Shown here piece after piece: positions 1 to 11,168 of a DNA stretch of 64,000 bases. Both the position numbers and the translations under genes were made by a program. The first letter of the stretch is position 1. Every line of letters begins with the position of its first letter. This stretch comes from Tricholomella constricta (Eukaryota; Basidiomycota; Agaricomycetes; Agaricales; Lyophyllaceae), in NCBI GenBank assembly GCA_013368375.1, contig JAACJP010000005.1, positions 868,001 to 932,000 of the forward strand. Reading direction: 5' to 3'. A model generated the notes under the pieces. The model was not told the DNA's origin. It saw nothing but the letters and a program-made list of their open reading frames with translations, and did no database searches.

Positions 1-487
1 TCCATAGTACCTTGATACAACGTGTTCGGCGCACGCTTCGAGCCTACGTCGTTGATTTTCATCGGTTATCTTAGAAGCCGACCAAAATAGCTGGAGCTCA
101 CGCCGTAAAAGGGCGAGCTCGATCCAATCTTCGTGCACAGGCGACGAAGATTCGCCTGTGCCGTTCCAAAGAAACGGCTCGAGTTTGCTCGAGGGAGCCG
201 CCGCCGGCGGTTCTGCCGTGTGACGTGGCATCAATTTTGATGCTTCGAGCATCGAAAAGTCTCTCGGAGCCGCAAGCTGCGGTTCCGACGAGTGACGTGG
301 CCGCGTGTCCGCGGCCTCGTGTGTCCATACGCGTGTCGCATGGTCCTGGGTGGTTCTCGGTGTCATGTCGAGATGTTGGTGGTAGCCAAAAGGGGTTTGA
401 TTGGCCAGATTGAGAAAAGAAGCAGATATAGCGGGATATAGCGGGATATAGCTGTGTATAGCAGTAGAGCTGGATAGCTCAAAAAAA
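1..487. other. Flank with no gene, dense in short hairpins
   Basis: No convincing coding region is seen. The stretch is full of short perfect inverted repeats. Examples are a 10-bp stem at 135-144/152-161 (7-nt loop) and a 7-bp stem at 299-305/310-316 (4-nt loop). An imperfect ATAGCGGGAT tandem motif lies near 425-460. The hairpin density resembles that of the A/B/C Gypsy family, so this may be leftover sequence of a related element; that is inference, because no protein similarity is visible. Confidence 0.4.
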
Positions 488-682
488 TGTAGCGGTGCTA
501 CAGGACGACCTCGCGATTCACACTACAACCGAGCTTGACCAGATGTCATTTTTCTGCTAGTTGTACATGAAGTTGCGAAGATCTACTTTAAATAATAGAT
601 ATAAACAATAAATATAGGCAACGCCGAAGGCGTTGCCAAACAACGCCAACACGGGTGACCAGTATGGACCTGCGTCCTTACA
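488..682 (-). repeat. Diverged LTR of the A/B/C Gypsy family, inverted relative to copy A
   Basis: It begins TGTAGCGGTGCTACA and ends GCGTCCTTACA, matching the ends of the 220-bp LTRs elsewhere in the window (TGTAACGGGGTTACA ... GCGTCCTTACA). It is about 195 bp long and clearly diverged inside. It keeps the LTR hairpin at 617-637 (GGCAACGCC/GGCGTTGCC). Its right end joins the pol fragment of copy A at GATTATC. The left flank is a run of A and gives no matching 5-bp duplication, so the junction looks recombinant rather than like a clean insertion. Strand is given by the coding direction of the other LTRs. Confidence 0.75.
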
Positions 683-2873
683 GATTATCTGTGACGCCTC
701 CAAGTCAGGCGTCGGTGCGATGTATGGACAAGGACCTACATGGATCCAAGCCCAGCCGGCTGGATTCATGTCCAAAAAATTCACTAATGCACAGCAGAAT
801 TATGCTGTGCATGAACTCGAGACCTTAGCTATTCTCGAAGCGTTACTTAAGTGGGAGGATAAACTTGTGGGCTATAAAATCCACATCATTACCGACCATA
901 AAGCCCTCGAATTCTTTAAGACCCAGGTGAATTTATCACCTAGGCAGCGTCGATGGATGGAATACATGTCGCGATTTAACTTCGACATAACCTATGTGAA
1001 AGGCGAACTGAACAAAGTCGCCGACTGTCTATCGCGATACTTCGAGAGCGATAACCATCAAGATCGTTACGACGTCCACGACTTCGTAGCTGCTGATGCT
1101 AGAATCGATCCTACTGGTGAAGATCTACCAGTACCACGATACCATGAAATCGTGGAAAAAGTAGTTGAGATTCGAGCGATGAAAGACGTAGAAATACGTC
1201 GAAGCAAGCGTCTTCAAGAACGCCAGGAGGATCGAGATGTCGAGGCTCAGATAATGGAGGCTGCAGCACCAAGTACCGCATCCGGAACATCGTCAAACCC
1301 TCAGAAAAGCATGAGTCCAACCGAACGGGAACGTACGGTCGGAGATATTGTCCTCGGGAGGGACACAGTTTCTCCTCCCCCAGACAAAACGGATGAAAAG
1401 ATCCGTCACGACGTTATCCTTGGATACCCAAAGGATAAACTATTTTCAGTTATTCTCGCTAACCCCATGGACTTTCATACGTTCACCACGAAAGACAATC
1501 TCATTTGGACCATGAACGCTATAAATGATAGCGTTCTATGTATACCGCGAGAACCCGAGCTCATCACCACAATTATTGAGCAAGCCCATAAAACTATGGG
1601 CCATTTCGGTGCCGAACGGACTACTGAATATATTCGACGATGGTATTAGTGGCCATCACTAGCCACGACCGTGCGTACGTTTTGTAAAATGTGCGAGTAC
1701 TGCCAGCAGATCAAGACGTCGAATCAAAAACCGTCAGGGAAACTACACTCCCTGCCAGTACCAACTAAGCCTTGGGATTCTATCGGAATGGACTTTATCG
1801 GTCCATTTCCAGAATCAAAGGGATATAATTACCTATGGGTAGTAATTTGTCGTATGACGAGTATGGTGCATATGATACCCATACATACGACGATGACAGC
1901 AGCCCAATTATCATGGGTATACTTACGGGAGATCGTCAGGCTCCATGGCCTGCCAAGCTCGATCGTAAGTGATCGAGACTCTAAGTTTACGTCACGCTGG
2001 TGGCGCGAACTACATAAGTTATTAGGAGCTAAGCTCCTAATGTCGACATCTTTCCATCCTCAGACGGATGGACAAACGGAGCGAGCCAATCGTAGTATTG
2101 GCCAGATATTTCGTGCCGTTGTGAGGCATGACCAAAAGGATTGGGTAGATTGTATACCCATGGCTGAGTTCGCGATAAATGCGAGCGTATCGGCTACTAC
2201 CAAGTTCGCTCCATTTGAGCTGAACAGTGGATACATGCCGTCCATGTTGAAAGAGATACGCTCAGACAGCGTAATACCGAAGGGAATTCGAGAGTATGCG
2301 GAACGCGCATTGCAGAATATAGCGGAGGCGCATGACGCTATAATCGAAGCGCGCGTATTTCAAACGCGCGAGGCAAACAGGCGCCGATCCGCTGGTCCAG
2401 AAATAAAGGGGGGAGACTTGGTGTATTTATCCACCAAGAACTTGAACCTCCCCAAGGGACGCGCCCGTAAATTGTGCCCGAAATTCGTCGGGCCCTACAA
2501 AGTGCTGAAGGCCATGCCAGACACGTCGAACTATACGTTGGAATTACCTACGGCACTCATGGAGCGCCGGATACATCCAACATTTCATATATCGATGTTG
2601 CGCCCATACTACGCAACGAATGATACAATGTTCCCTAATAGAACTCATCCGGAGCCCTACGATTTTGGGGCGCCGGATAATCACGAATGGTTTGTAGAAG
2701 ACATTTTGGGCCATAGATGGACCCAAAATAATACTGTGGAATATCAGGTTAGGTGGAGCCTGGGAGACACCACCTGGGAACCGCACACCAATTGTAACAA
2801 GTTAGCGGCACTGGATCGCTACTTGGAACTACAAGGGGTGAAGAGCGCGTCGAGATTACCGCGACGAACCTAG
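683..2873 (+). pseudogene. Gypsy pol fragment: RNase H, integrase, chromodomain (copy A)
   Basis: The fragment starts inside RNase H (ICDASKSGVGAMYG) and continues through the integrase HHCC zinc finger, the DDE core (MDFIGPF, SDRDSKF, TDGQTERANR) and a C-terminal chromodomain (VEYQVRWSLGDTTWEPH) that would direct insertion to marked chromatin. An in-frame TAG at 1647-1649 replaces a Trp codon that is intact in copies B and C, cutting the protein inside the zinc finger. The frame is otherwise open to the stop at 2871-2873. With no RT and no 5' end, the copy cannot be autonomous. Confidence 0.92.
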
Positions 2874-3001
2874 AATGTGGCGCGGTCATGTGACCACGGC
2901 GATCAGGAAAATTACATAACCATCAAAAGTTATGACAGAAGGTTAAATATGTTTGGCGCTAGACGCGCAACCGATTTTCAACCCTCTCAACACAAACCAA
3001 C

Positions 3002-5956
3002 ATGTACCCCAGCCAAGTACCAACCTCCAGCAACGACGCGATTCGGGGCGGCGACAGCCGCACCGACCAGCAAAATTTGAACTCGGGGCCGAGGTCAAGT
3101 GGGGAGGGAGTGCAGGGGCGCGCGGAAAATGCGCCCCTGCCCCCAACTTACATGGGCTCGCAGCCCCAATTATACCAATATCCTCCGGTTGGCCATATGA
3201 GCCAACCGCCCCATCAGGGGCAACAAACATTTCCGACGGTTGGCCATATGAACCAACCGCACCACCAAGGGCAACAACCACCTATGGGTGGTTTTTACCC
3301 GCCAGGGCTGGCATTCCAACAGATGCCATCAATGGCGGGTTTCATGGGGTACCCGCAACCGACGTGGTACCCCCAAATGCCCATGCAGCCTGTACCGCAC
3401 AATACGCGGTACAACGAATCGGAGAAGATGGAGGTAGACGACCAAAGTCATCTGCAAGCAAATGTTCCGCCGGCGCAAGTGGTGCGCGGCGAACAGGTGC
3501 GGCAACATGTCGCACCGAATGCAGACGACAAAGCGTCGTCGGCGTCGAGTTCATGGAGGATGGCAGACGATCGCAGAGTATCGCCTGCATCAAGTTCGAG
3601 GAGACCATTCGCAGACGATGGTCTCCTTTCTTCTCTCTTGGATCGATTGGAAGACGCGGGTATTCACCGCGAATTTTGTGATTTCTTGGATGATGGAATG
3701 GCGCAGCTGGTTATAACCCAGCTGCTTGATGCATACGATGGAGTTCGCGCGGATTTGAGACGCGTGAAAGCGAGAGAAGCGGCCATGGCTGAGCAACTCA
3801 GCCTGGCAAGAAAACGGCCGGCAGTAGCATCGCCGGATCGCGGGGAGGGACCATCGTCCCGACCCATAAAAAGGCAGCAAATGGAGGTGCGTCGAGAAGA
3901 ACGCACCTCATACGAGCCGCGACGACAAGAGAGGAGCGAGCCCAGGCGTCCGGAACGACGCCTGGAACAGGAGAATCGGCGGTACAACCGCCACCCCGAC
4001 CAGGAAGTGTGGCGTGACGAACGCCCACTTGATTATGGTTCTCAACGGGAAGAGCGCCGAGAGGATCAAGGGACGCGCGAAGTGCGCCCCTTACCTGCTC
4101 GAGAAATCGAGCGCACGGCGTCGACATCGTCGACGTCAGCGGAAGCAAAGCCGCAAAACCTATCCGGAGCGTTACCGCCCCCGGGAGAAAGCCGGGTGCG
4201 GAACCCAGAACGAGGTTCTCAGAAGAAGGAACCTGTTGGCAAATATACCTTGCCAGCGCCAGCCCCTGCACCACCTAGTACGATGGTGCAGCCCCCAACG
4301 CCGCCATCCAAAGGCAAACAGAAGGCATCGGATCCATATGCCGAGGCTATGGATGAATCGGACTGGGGCGAGTCGTCTGACGACGACAAGCCTGTCAGCA
4401 AGAAGAAGGCTGCCGGGCAAAAGCAGCATCGCGAGAATATGGCTCGCAAAGCTGAGAAGGAGATGCCGGGGCGGATCCCTGACGAGCTCGGGGTGGTCTT
4501 CATCAACGACCGCCACGAAAGGGACAACCGCTTTTGGGATATGCTAGTGCGGACGATATATGTATCGTCCGCCCAGAATCGTGCCTACGCACTAGGCACT
4601 GCAGCGCGAGTGTCCGAAAGCGAGTTGGGGACGGGACATAATTCTCGTCCCCCATCGGGACGGCTATATGCCGTCGCACCACGCGGGTTCCCAATGAACC
4701 CTCGTGAAGTTGATCAGTTGTATGCACTGATCAACGATCGGCGCCCCGGCGTGACGGATGAAGAGCGGGCAGAGGCCTTTATGCTCTTTAGGGAGTTCCG
4801 GCGAGTCTCCCTCTCGGTAGCGCCCCATTTGCGCGACCGATCCATGGCTCGAGCAGCCATGGATGAATTTAGAAGCGTCAACCGACCGTTCGATACACGG
4901 TCACCCATTTGGCAGGCCGCGCCAATTAGGCGGCCTGGGAGGGCATTCGAATATAGGCCGGACAAGCCTACACGAGGCGCTGGCCTGCCTCAGCCAGGCC
5001 CCGACCATGCCCTCGATGTCGAGCACTGGTGCCGACATATGATTCACCATGGGCGTATTGGTTCAAAAAACCAATACGGAGGAATCGTCATGGACTACCG
5101 GTTCCGCGTACATAGGCGCGGAACTTGGGGATACTTGTTGGCGAATGTACTAGCGCCAACTACCCACAGCATGCGGTCATGGTTCATGCGACTTTTCGCG
5201 ACCATTACTGCGCGGCCATACCTCTACGCAGAGGCTGTGGCTGCCTATAACGAGGCCAATCCAGATCGGCCTTTCACACCGATCGAAGGCCCTGAGGTTA
5301 CCATACCTCGCATCCAAGTGATCCCTCCGGAGGTGCGGATCACTGAACAAGGTGTCTTGCAACACCTTATCAACATTGGTATTCCAGTAAGCTGGATACA
5401 CCATAGCTACACTTATGGTCTACATTATTTGGACCATAACTACTCTAACTCAGGTCCCTATAAGGACCTGTTCCGCAATGGTGACGACGATCGAGTTCGT
5501 CGTCTAGATGAAATGGGTGTTCCGCCCGCCATCCCTGAGTGGGATGGGTGGTACCATCCCACCACCGACGACATCACGCGCATCCAAACACTGATGCACG
5601 TGGAATTCCAGACCGAATCACTAGACTGTCTAGTGAGTTCGGAATGGATGTTTGTGGGTGAAGACCCACACTTCCGAGGACTCCGTGTTCGGGTGGGGGA
5701 ATATCTCCCCCCAGGCCTGCATCACCCAGCTTCATCGGGATCGACGTCCATCAACGTCGAAATGGCGGACCCGGCGGCAGCTATACCTGCCCCCGCGACA
5801 CCCTCCACAGTCGTGGCAGCTCCAACTGGAGCTACCGAAACCCAAGTGGACCCCGTGTCGGCCCTTACAGGGCCTTTATCACTGGCGGTGATTACCACCA
5901 GCCAGGGTCCGGTGGACAACAACACCACCGACCCCGACACAGTGATGGAGTCATAG
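3002..5956 (+). CDS. Retroelement ORF3, unknown function (copy A, 984 aa)
   Basis: A long ORF 128 nt downstream of pol on the same strand, conserved in copies B and C, so it belongs to the element. Residues 1-130 are rich in Pro, Gln, Met and Gly. About 200-265 is a helical, possibly coiled-coil stretch. About 285-370 is Arg/Glu-rich. A Lys-rich, NLS-like patch (KKKAAGQKQHREN) precedes a denser, apparently folded region from about 495 to 900 with Trp/His/Arg motifs such as EHWCRHMIHHGR. I see no signal peptide, transmembrane segment or furin site, so it does not look like an env. I do not recognise the family. It could be a second nucleic-acid-binding structural protein or an accessory factor; that is a guess. 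Confidence 0.8.
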   Translation: MYPSQVPTSSNDAIRGGDSRTDQQNLNSGPRSSGEGVQGRAENAPLPPTYMGSQPQLYQYPPVGHMSQPPHQGQQTFPTVGHMNQPHHQGQQPPMGGFYPPGLAFQQMPSMAGFMGYPQPTWYPQMPMQPVPHNTRYNESEKMEVDDQSHLQANVPPAQVVRGEQVRQHVAPNADDKASSASSSWRMADDRRVSPASSSRRPFADDGLLSSLLDRLEDAGIHREFCDFLDDGMAQLVITQLLDAYDGVRADLRRVKAREAAMAEQLSLARKRPAVASPDRGEGPSSRPIKRQQMEVRREERTSYEPRRQERSEPRRPERRLEQENRRYNRHPDQEVWRDERPLDYGSQREERREDQGTREVRPLPAREIERTASTSSTSAEAKPQNLSGALPPPGESRVRNPERGSQKKEPVGKYTLPAPAPAPPSTMVQPPTPPSKGKQKASDPYAEAMDESDWGESSDDDKPVSKKKAAGQKQHRENMARKAEKEMPGRIPDELGVVFINDRHERDNRFWDMLVRTIYVSSAQNRAYALGTAARVSESELGTGHNSRPPSGRLYAVAPRGFPMNPREVDQLYALINDRRPGVTDEERAEAFMLFREFRRVSLSVAPHLRDRSMARAAMDEFRSVNRPFDTRSPIWQAAPIRRPGRAFEYRPDKPTRGAGLPQPGPDHALDVEHWCRHMIHHGRIGSKNQYGGIVMDYRFRVHRRGTWGYLLANVLAPTTHSMRSWFMRLFATITARPYLYAEAVAAYNEANPDRPFTPIEGPEVTIPRIQVIPPEVRITEQGVLQHLINIGIPVSWIHHSYTYGLHYLDHNYSNSGPYKDLFRNGDDDRVRRLDEMGVPPAIPEWDGWYHPTTDDITRIQTLMHVEFQTESLDCLVSSEWMFVGEDPHFRGLRVRVGEYLPPGLHHPASSGSTSINVEMADPAAAIPAPATPSTVVAAPTGATETQVDPVSALTGPLSLAVITTSQGPVDNNTTDPDTVMES

Positions 5957-6313
5957 GTCGGGGAGACAACTTAATCCCCCCATCAACGAACCGACCTCGA
6001 CACGTAGGGCGTACCGCCGGGCCGACCGCCATTGTCAGGTGCAGACCACCTGACTCCCGAGGAGCAATCCGCAGGTTGCGTATTAACGCAACATTGGATG
6101 TCCTCACCACCATTCATTGCCGCACGGCACTTTGAGGCCGTGCAGTGGCGCTAATGCATCCACTACTCGTTAAGTCAAGAATACGTATTATACCTACGTA
6201 TTCTTGCATTATTTGATAGGTCTAGGTCGCCGGGACCTAGACCCTCCTTTTACTCTCCTTTTTCTGCCCAACTCCCTGGTGAAGATCGCTACACGCGATC
6301 TTAAAGGGGGGTA
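5957..6313 (+). other. 3' untranslated segment and polypurine tract of copy A
   Basis: Non-coding spacer between ORF3 and the 3' LTR. The run AAAGGGGGG at 6303-6311 lies two bases before the LTR. This is where the polypurine tract that primes plus-strand synthesis should be, and it fixes the LTR's left edge and orientation. The same tract precedes the 3' LTR of copy B (46486-46494, minus strand). Confidence 0.75.
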
Positions 6314-6534
6314 TGTAAGGACACCCACTATCTTATCTAATCTTGGTTATATAATCGTATCTTATCGAGACGATTACGCTATTGTTTGGCAACACCTTCT
6401 GGTGTTGCCTATTTAATTCATTACATTAATTAAGTATAAACAACCTTGTACACCTATACGTAGCAATCGACAGACTTGTCAAGCTTACGTCTAGTGTGAA
6501 CAACAAGGTCCCCAAATTCTGTAACCCCGTTACA
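6314..6534 (+). repeat. 3' LTR of copy A
   Basis: 221 bp from TGTAAGGAC to CCCCGTTACA, with TGTAA/TTACA terminal inverted bases. The last 15 bp form a palindrome (TGTAAC-CCC-GTTACA). The central hairpin GGCAACACC/GGTGTTGCC is shared by all LTR copies. The next base begins the protease region of element D, so copy A ends here. Confidence 0.9.
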
Positions 6535-6560
6535 AACGTGGACTGGGACAGTACGTGTCG

Positions 6561-9500
6561 GCGGTACCGAGGCCGAGACGACGTTCGAGGTATTCGATTG
6601 TGGCGACGCCTTCGACGTCATCCTCGGGAAGCCATGGCTTCGTCGCGTACGCGCCCTCCATGACTACGTCACGGACGAGATTGTCATGAGAGGCCCAGAA
6701 AAACCAGAAACCATTACCAACCAAATCGACGAGCTGGACGACCCAATCCCGGAGGTCCATACAGTGACAGAAACAACGGTCAAGACCGAACCCACCACAC
6801 AACGCGGATGGCGCAGACAGGACGTATACGAGACGGAGAAGGCGGCGAAGGAGGCGAACAATACCGAGGAAGGAATGTTGAGGAGAGAGAATGAGGCGGC
6901 GGAGAGCGAAGAACGAAAACAGGCGACGATGGAGGGGAACACAGCCGAGATATCGGACCCAGAGAAGGAAATGGCGGATGAATGGGTAAGGATTCATCTT
7001 CTCCAAGATTCAACTGACCCCTGGGCGGAGACACGATGGGGCGCATTCTTAAGTGACAAGAGCAACTGCTACCTGGACCGTGAAGACAAACCAGCCGAAG
7101 AGTGGCTCCAACAGTTCCACTCCGAACCCGAACCGCCAGCCTACCCGATACACCAACAACAATGGGATAAATGGAATGCGAAACGTGATCGTAAGGAAGC
7201 TGAAGAGCTGCTAACGGCTCACATCCACACAGTGCAACAGACCCCACACACCCAAGGATGTGCACCACGCCCGAAGTTCTCGAAGGCGACACGCGACTCG
7301 GCCACAGAACAAGACGCGGAACGCTGGCAACTCCACCGACAGAAGGTCAACATCGAACAATTATTCGGCATCGACTCAAGATCAACCTCCAGCAAACAAG
7401 AACTCGCGAACCTACTGCAGTCCGAAATCCGGATCAAACAACTCCGCAACAAGATCGACACCCTCCGCGACATGGCGCTCACGGCGATGGGAGACGACAC
7501 CCAAGCTGGGGACCACGAACCAGTAAACGTGATAGGCGACGTACGCGCTGACGAGTTTAAGATCGATAGAGGAGACAACCAATCACCACGGGTTGTGGAA
7601 CCGTTTGCGGAGGCACGCGTTGAGGAAATCCTCAAACAAATCGACATAGGACCAGACCTAAACGACGACCAACGCAACAAAGTACGCAACCTCATACGCG
7701 AATATGCTGACGTTTTTGCTTTATCACTCAGCGAGGTATTCTTCGTCGATTGGTATAAGCACAAACTCAACATCCCTCCGGACACCAAATTCCCGACCCG
7801 CATAAATCAACGCCCCGTCACCGAAGCCCAGAAGACGTGGTTCAGTAACATCCTCGATGACATGGAAACAGCCCACATCATACAGAAGGTCCCGGGCACC
7901 TTCATCAAGAGTCTCAGCAGTACCAACCTAGCACCGAAGGAGGCTGGTAAGACTGGACTGACACGGACAGAAATCCTACGGAGCGTAAATGCGGAATGCA
8001 TTCGGAACGGACTACCACCATTTTGGGAAGAAGCAATGGAGCCCGGGGAAACCAACGAAGCGCTACTAGAAGCGGTCGAAGGCGAAACCCCACACCAAGT
8101 CAAGACGAAATGGCGGGTATGTCACGCCTTTAACGCTCTGAACAAAGCGACACAGGTACCCCCATTCCCAGCTGGCGACTTGAAAGCGAAACAAGAATAC
8201 GCGGCGGGACACCGGTGGGCGAGCGTTATCGATTTCGCAGCGGGATACTATGCTGTCCCTCTCGACGACGACTCGGTACCATATGTTGCCTTCTACGTCG
8301 AGGGCAGAGGATACTATGTCTACCTCCGGATGCCCTTCGGCTTGACAGGCGCCCCAGCAACCTTTTGCGAGATGGTGTCCATTGCCCTCGATGACATGAT
8401 CGGACGTGAACTCGTGAACTGGATGGATGACATTTGTATCCCTGGGGACAACTTCGACACGAAACTAGGACATCTACGCAAATTCTTCGAGCGCTGTAGA
8501 ACGAAGAAACTCTCGGTGGCACCCAGCAAAACGAAGCTATTCCAAACGGACGTCTTATTTGCCGGGGCTATGGTGGGTCCACACGGAATCAAACCTAACC
8601 TGGATAAGGTTGGCGCGGTCGTGAACTGGCCCCGCCCGGAAACAGCACAACAACTAATGAGCTTCTTGGGTCTCACCAACTACTTCCGGCGCTTGATCGC
8701 CAACTACGCCCGCATCGCTGCCCCCCTTTCGGATCTGACACGCGACATCAAGGTCGAGGCACCAAGCAGCAACTGGCGCGCCAGGAAGGGAGCGTACAAG
8801 CGAGCTTTGACCAACGCTTCGCTGAAGGACAAATGGGGCCCGGAACAACAAAAAGCGTTTGTCACACTGAAATGCTTGTTATCGGAGGAACCACTAGTGA
8901 AAGCCCCACAATACGACGGACGACAATTCCGTGTAACGACGGACGGAAGCATGACACATTTCGCCGGCTTCCTCTCTCAACCGTTCACCTCGATCGGCAG
9001 CAATGGCAAGGAGGTCACCAGATGGCACCCGGTCAGTTACTGCTCGAAGTGAACGTCCAAGAGTGAGGAAAAGTACGAACCATTCCTTCTGGAATTCGCG
9101 GCACTGAAATACAGTCTGGACGAATTCGCTCCATACATATACGGGTCGCCCATCGAAATCGAAACAGACTGCCAAGCCCTCCGCGACTGCCTAGTCCAAG
9201 AAAAGATGAGTATTCACCATAGTCGTTGGAAAGAGATGATACTCGCTCACAATATCATCTCTATCCGTCATCGGCCAGGTGTCGAAAACCCAGTAGCCGA
9301 TGGTCTCAGCCGCATGTGGGCGGACCGCAAACGCTCGAGTACAGATGGCTCGAGCTGGTCAGTCCTCCCCGACTGGGAGGCGTCGAAGGGCATCGTCAAC
9401 GACATTCTGAGCGTATCAGAACTCCCCAGCCCGAAACACGCACTCGAAACGCGCTTGGAAGACGACATCTTCTTCCGCCCCATAGTACGACATCTACTCG

Positions 9501-10864
9501 GACACACCCAAGGCGACACACCATCGGACCAGAGGAAATTTGCGCACAGAGCTACGGACTTCATGATAGAGGACGGCAAACTCTGGAAAGTCAGCACCAA
9601 GGCTAACGACTGGGTCTCCCGAACAGAATGCATCCCGAGTGCGGATGGTTTCGACCACGCGCTCGAGGCTCACCTCACTAATGGCTGTTTTGGTCCTGAC
9701 CACATACAGCTACATTTGCGAGACCGCTTCTTTTGGCCCGGTATGTACACTGACAGCCGACAAGCTCAGCTCGAATGCCCCAAATGCAAATCCTTCGGAG
9801 CGGCGGCCAGAAACGCGGCACTTCAACCCATCCGACGCTCCAAACCGTTCTCCCTGGTGGCAGGGGACTACCTTTCCCTCCCAGTAGGCAAAGGCGGCTT
9901 CAAGACAGTCGGCCTATACATTGATGCCTACTCAAACCATGTCTGGCCCACAAAACTCAAAACGGCAGGCACTGGCAAGACAACAGTAACATCGCTCAAG
10001 AGAATCTCCCATGACTTTGCGGTACCGGACACCTTCATGGCCGACGGCGGCTCCCACTTCGACAACCAAGAAGTAGATGCGTTCTGCGATGAGCTCGGAA
10101 TCACCCACATCACCACAGCGGCATACGCGCCATGGGTGAACGGCCTCATCGAGAATGCTAACAAACTCCTTCTAGGTCGACTAAAGCGCTTATGCGCACC
10201 GGACCACGACAACATCGCCGACGAGACCGACGTCGACCCCAAATCTATACCCAGCAACTGGCCAGACCACTTCGACGAGGCCATCCGTCAACTCAACGAC
10301 CGCATCCTCCCCGCTCTCAACGCTACCCCCCGCGAGCTCCTATTCGGCCTCAGATTCCGCCCGGATAACCCACCAACAACAACAGCACTCCCAACTACCA
10401 CCACTGACACACACACAAATTTCACGCTCTCGGACACGTTCCGAGCAGACGCACACCTACGTGCACTACAAGACGCGGAGCGATGCAAAGAGTCCTTTGA
10501 CAACACATCACCGCTCACTACTTTCAACATCGGGGACCTAGTCCAAGTATACGACTCAGCCTCAGACTTCAACTATAAATCCAGCAATAAAATCGCTCCG
10601 AAATGGTCCAAACCTAGACTAATCTACGCTAAGTTTTCTAATTCATACTCTCTGAGTACACTGAGTGGTCTACCACTCAAAGGCATCACACATTCATGCA
10701 GGATGCGACACTATATACCCCTTCGAGGCACCCCCCTCGACCTTCTCAACCCCCGAGAAGACATTATACCCACAACAGAAGACCTCGACATCGCTACAGC
10801 AGAGGAAGCGATGTACGACGCAGTGTTCACACACCCAGGAACCACGTCTGGGAACGCTCCCTAA
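6561..10864 (+). pseudogene. Gypsy protease-RT-RNase H-integrase polyprotein (element D)
   Basis: One reading frame spans the region. At 6600-6690 a retropepsin tail is seen (FDVILGKPWL). The RT follows, with conserved blocks around 8100-8450 (DFAAGYYAVPL, LRMPFGLTGAPATF, WMDD), then a connection and RNase H. The integrase has a core Asp near 9868, MADGGSHF near 10037 and a catalytic Glu in NGLIENANK near 10140. A single in-frame TGA at 9050-9052 falls in the RNase H motif SK-R-TS, where Arg is expected, consistent with CGA to TGA. The downstream open frame that begins with an ATG at 9206 is simply the rest of this polyprotein. Confidence 0.88.
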
Positions 10865-10912
10865 ACGGTCTGCCTCTAACGACAGTGGCACACCAATACT
10901 TCCCCGGTCATC

Positions 10913-11167
10913 TGTCACGTCCACGTTACGTGTTGCTGGGTGGTAGATCGAGCGGCGCAACAGATTGCGTTCATGAGGAGGACGTTGGACGGTCGGGACG
11001 CCCGTCACTTGGAGGTGGGCAGATGTGGCTGTGCTGGCGGAGCCAGCCGAGCGGAGTCTGAAGTAACTTAGAACTTCGTCCGTAGTTGTAGATATAATTA
11101 TCATTCATTTCACCGGTTTCCACTTCGTTTTCCTTCGGTTTCCCTTCCGGACTCAAGCTAACTGACA
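10913..11167 (+). repeat. Candidate 3' LTR of element D
   Basis: It starts TGTCACG about 50 bp after the pol stop and ends ACTGACA, giving TGTCA/TGACA ends over 255 bp. No second copy is in the window to confirm the boundaries, and no clear polypurine tract is visible. The right edge coincides with the start of a Thr-Pro-Ala repeat frame of host-like sequence. Confidence 0.4.
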
Positions 11168-11168
11168 G

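Larger units (their letters stand above)
683..6534 (+). mobile_element. Ty3/Gypsy chromovirus copy A, 5'-truncated
   Basis: The copy retains RNase H, integrase and chromodomain, a second long ORF, a polypurine tract and a 3' LTR. The 5' LTR, gag, protease and most of RT are missing; a diverged LTR sits where they should be. The sequence is nearly identical to B (46264-53698) and C (57463-64000) apart from scattered substitutions, so the family was recently active. The 3' LTR abuts the protease region of another retroelement at 6535. Confidence 0.9.
6535..11167 (+). mobile_element. Older Ty3/Gypsy element D, 5' part lost
   Basis: It is a different lineage from A/B/C: its RT has a WMDD-type active site, it has no recognisable chromodomain or ORF3, and it lacks the hairpin saturation. 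It starts mid-protease right at the end of copy A's LTR, so A (or a recombination involving A) removed or displaced gag and the protease N-terminus. The right end is placed at a putative LTR end near 11167 and is uncertain. Confidence 0.7.

Noticed and set aside
3002..5956. ORF3 as an envelope gene
   Set aside because: No signal peptide, transmembrane segment or cleavage site; Arg/Lys/Pro-rich instead.
9206..10864. Separate integrase gene
   Set aside because: It is in the same frame as the upstream RT; only one stop codon separates them.
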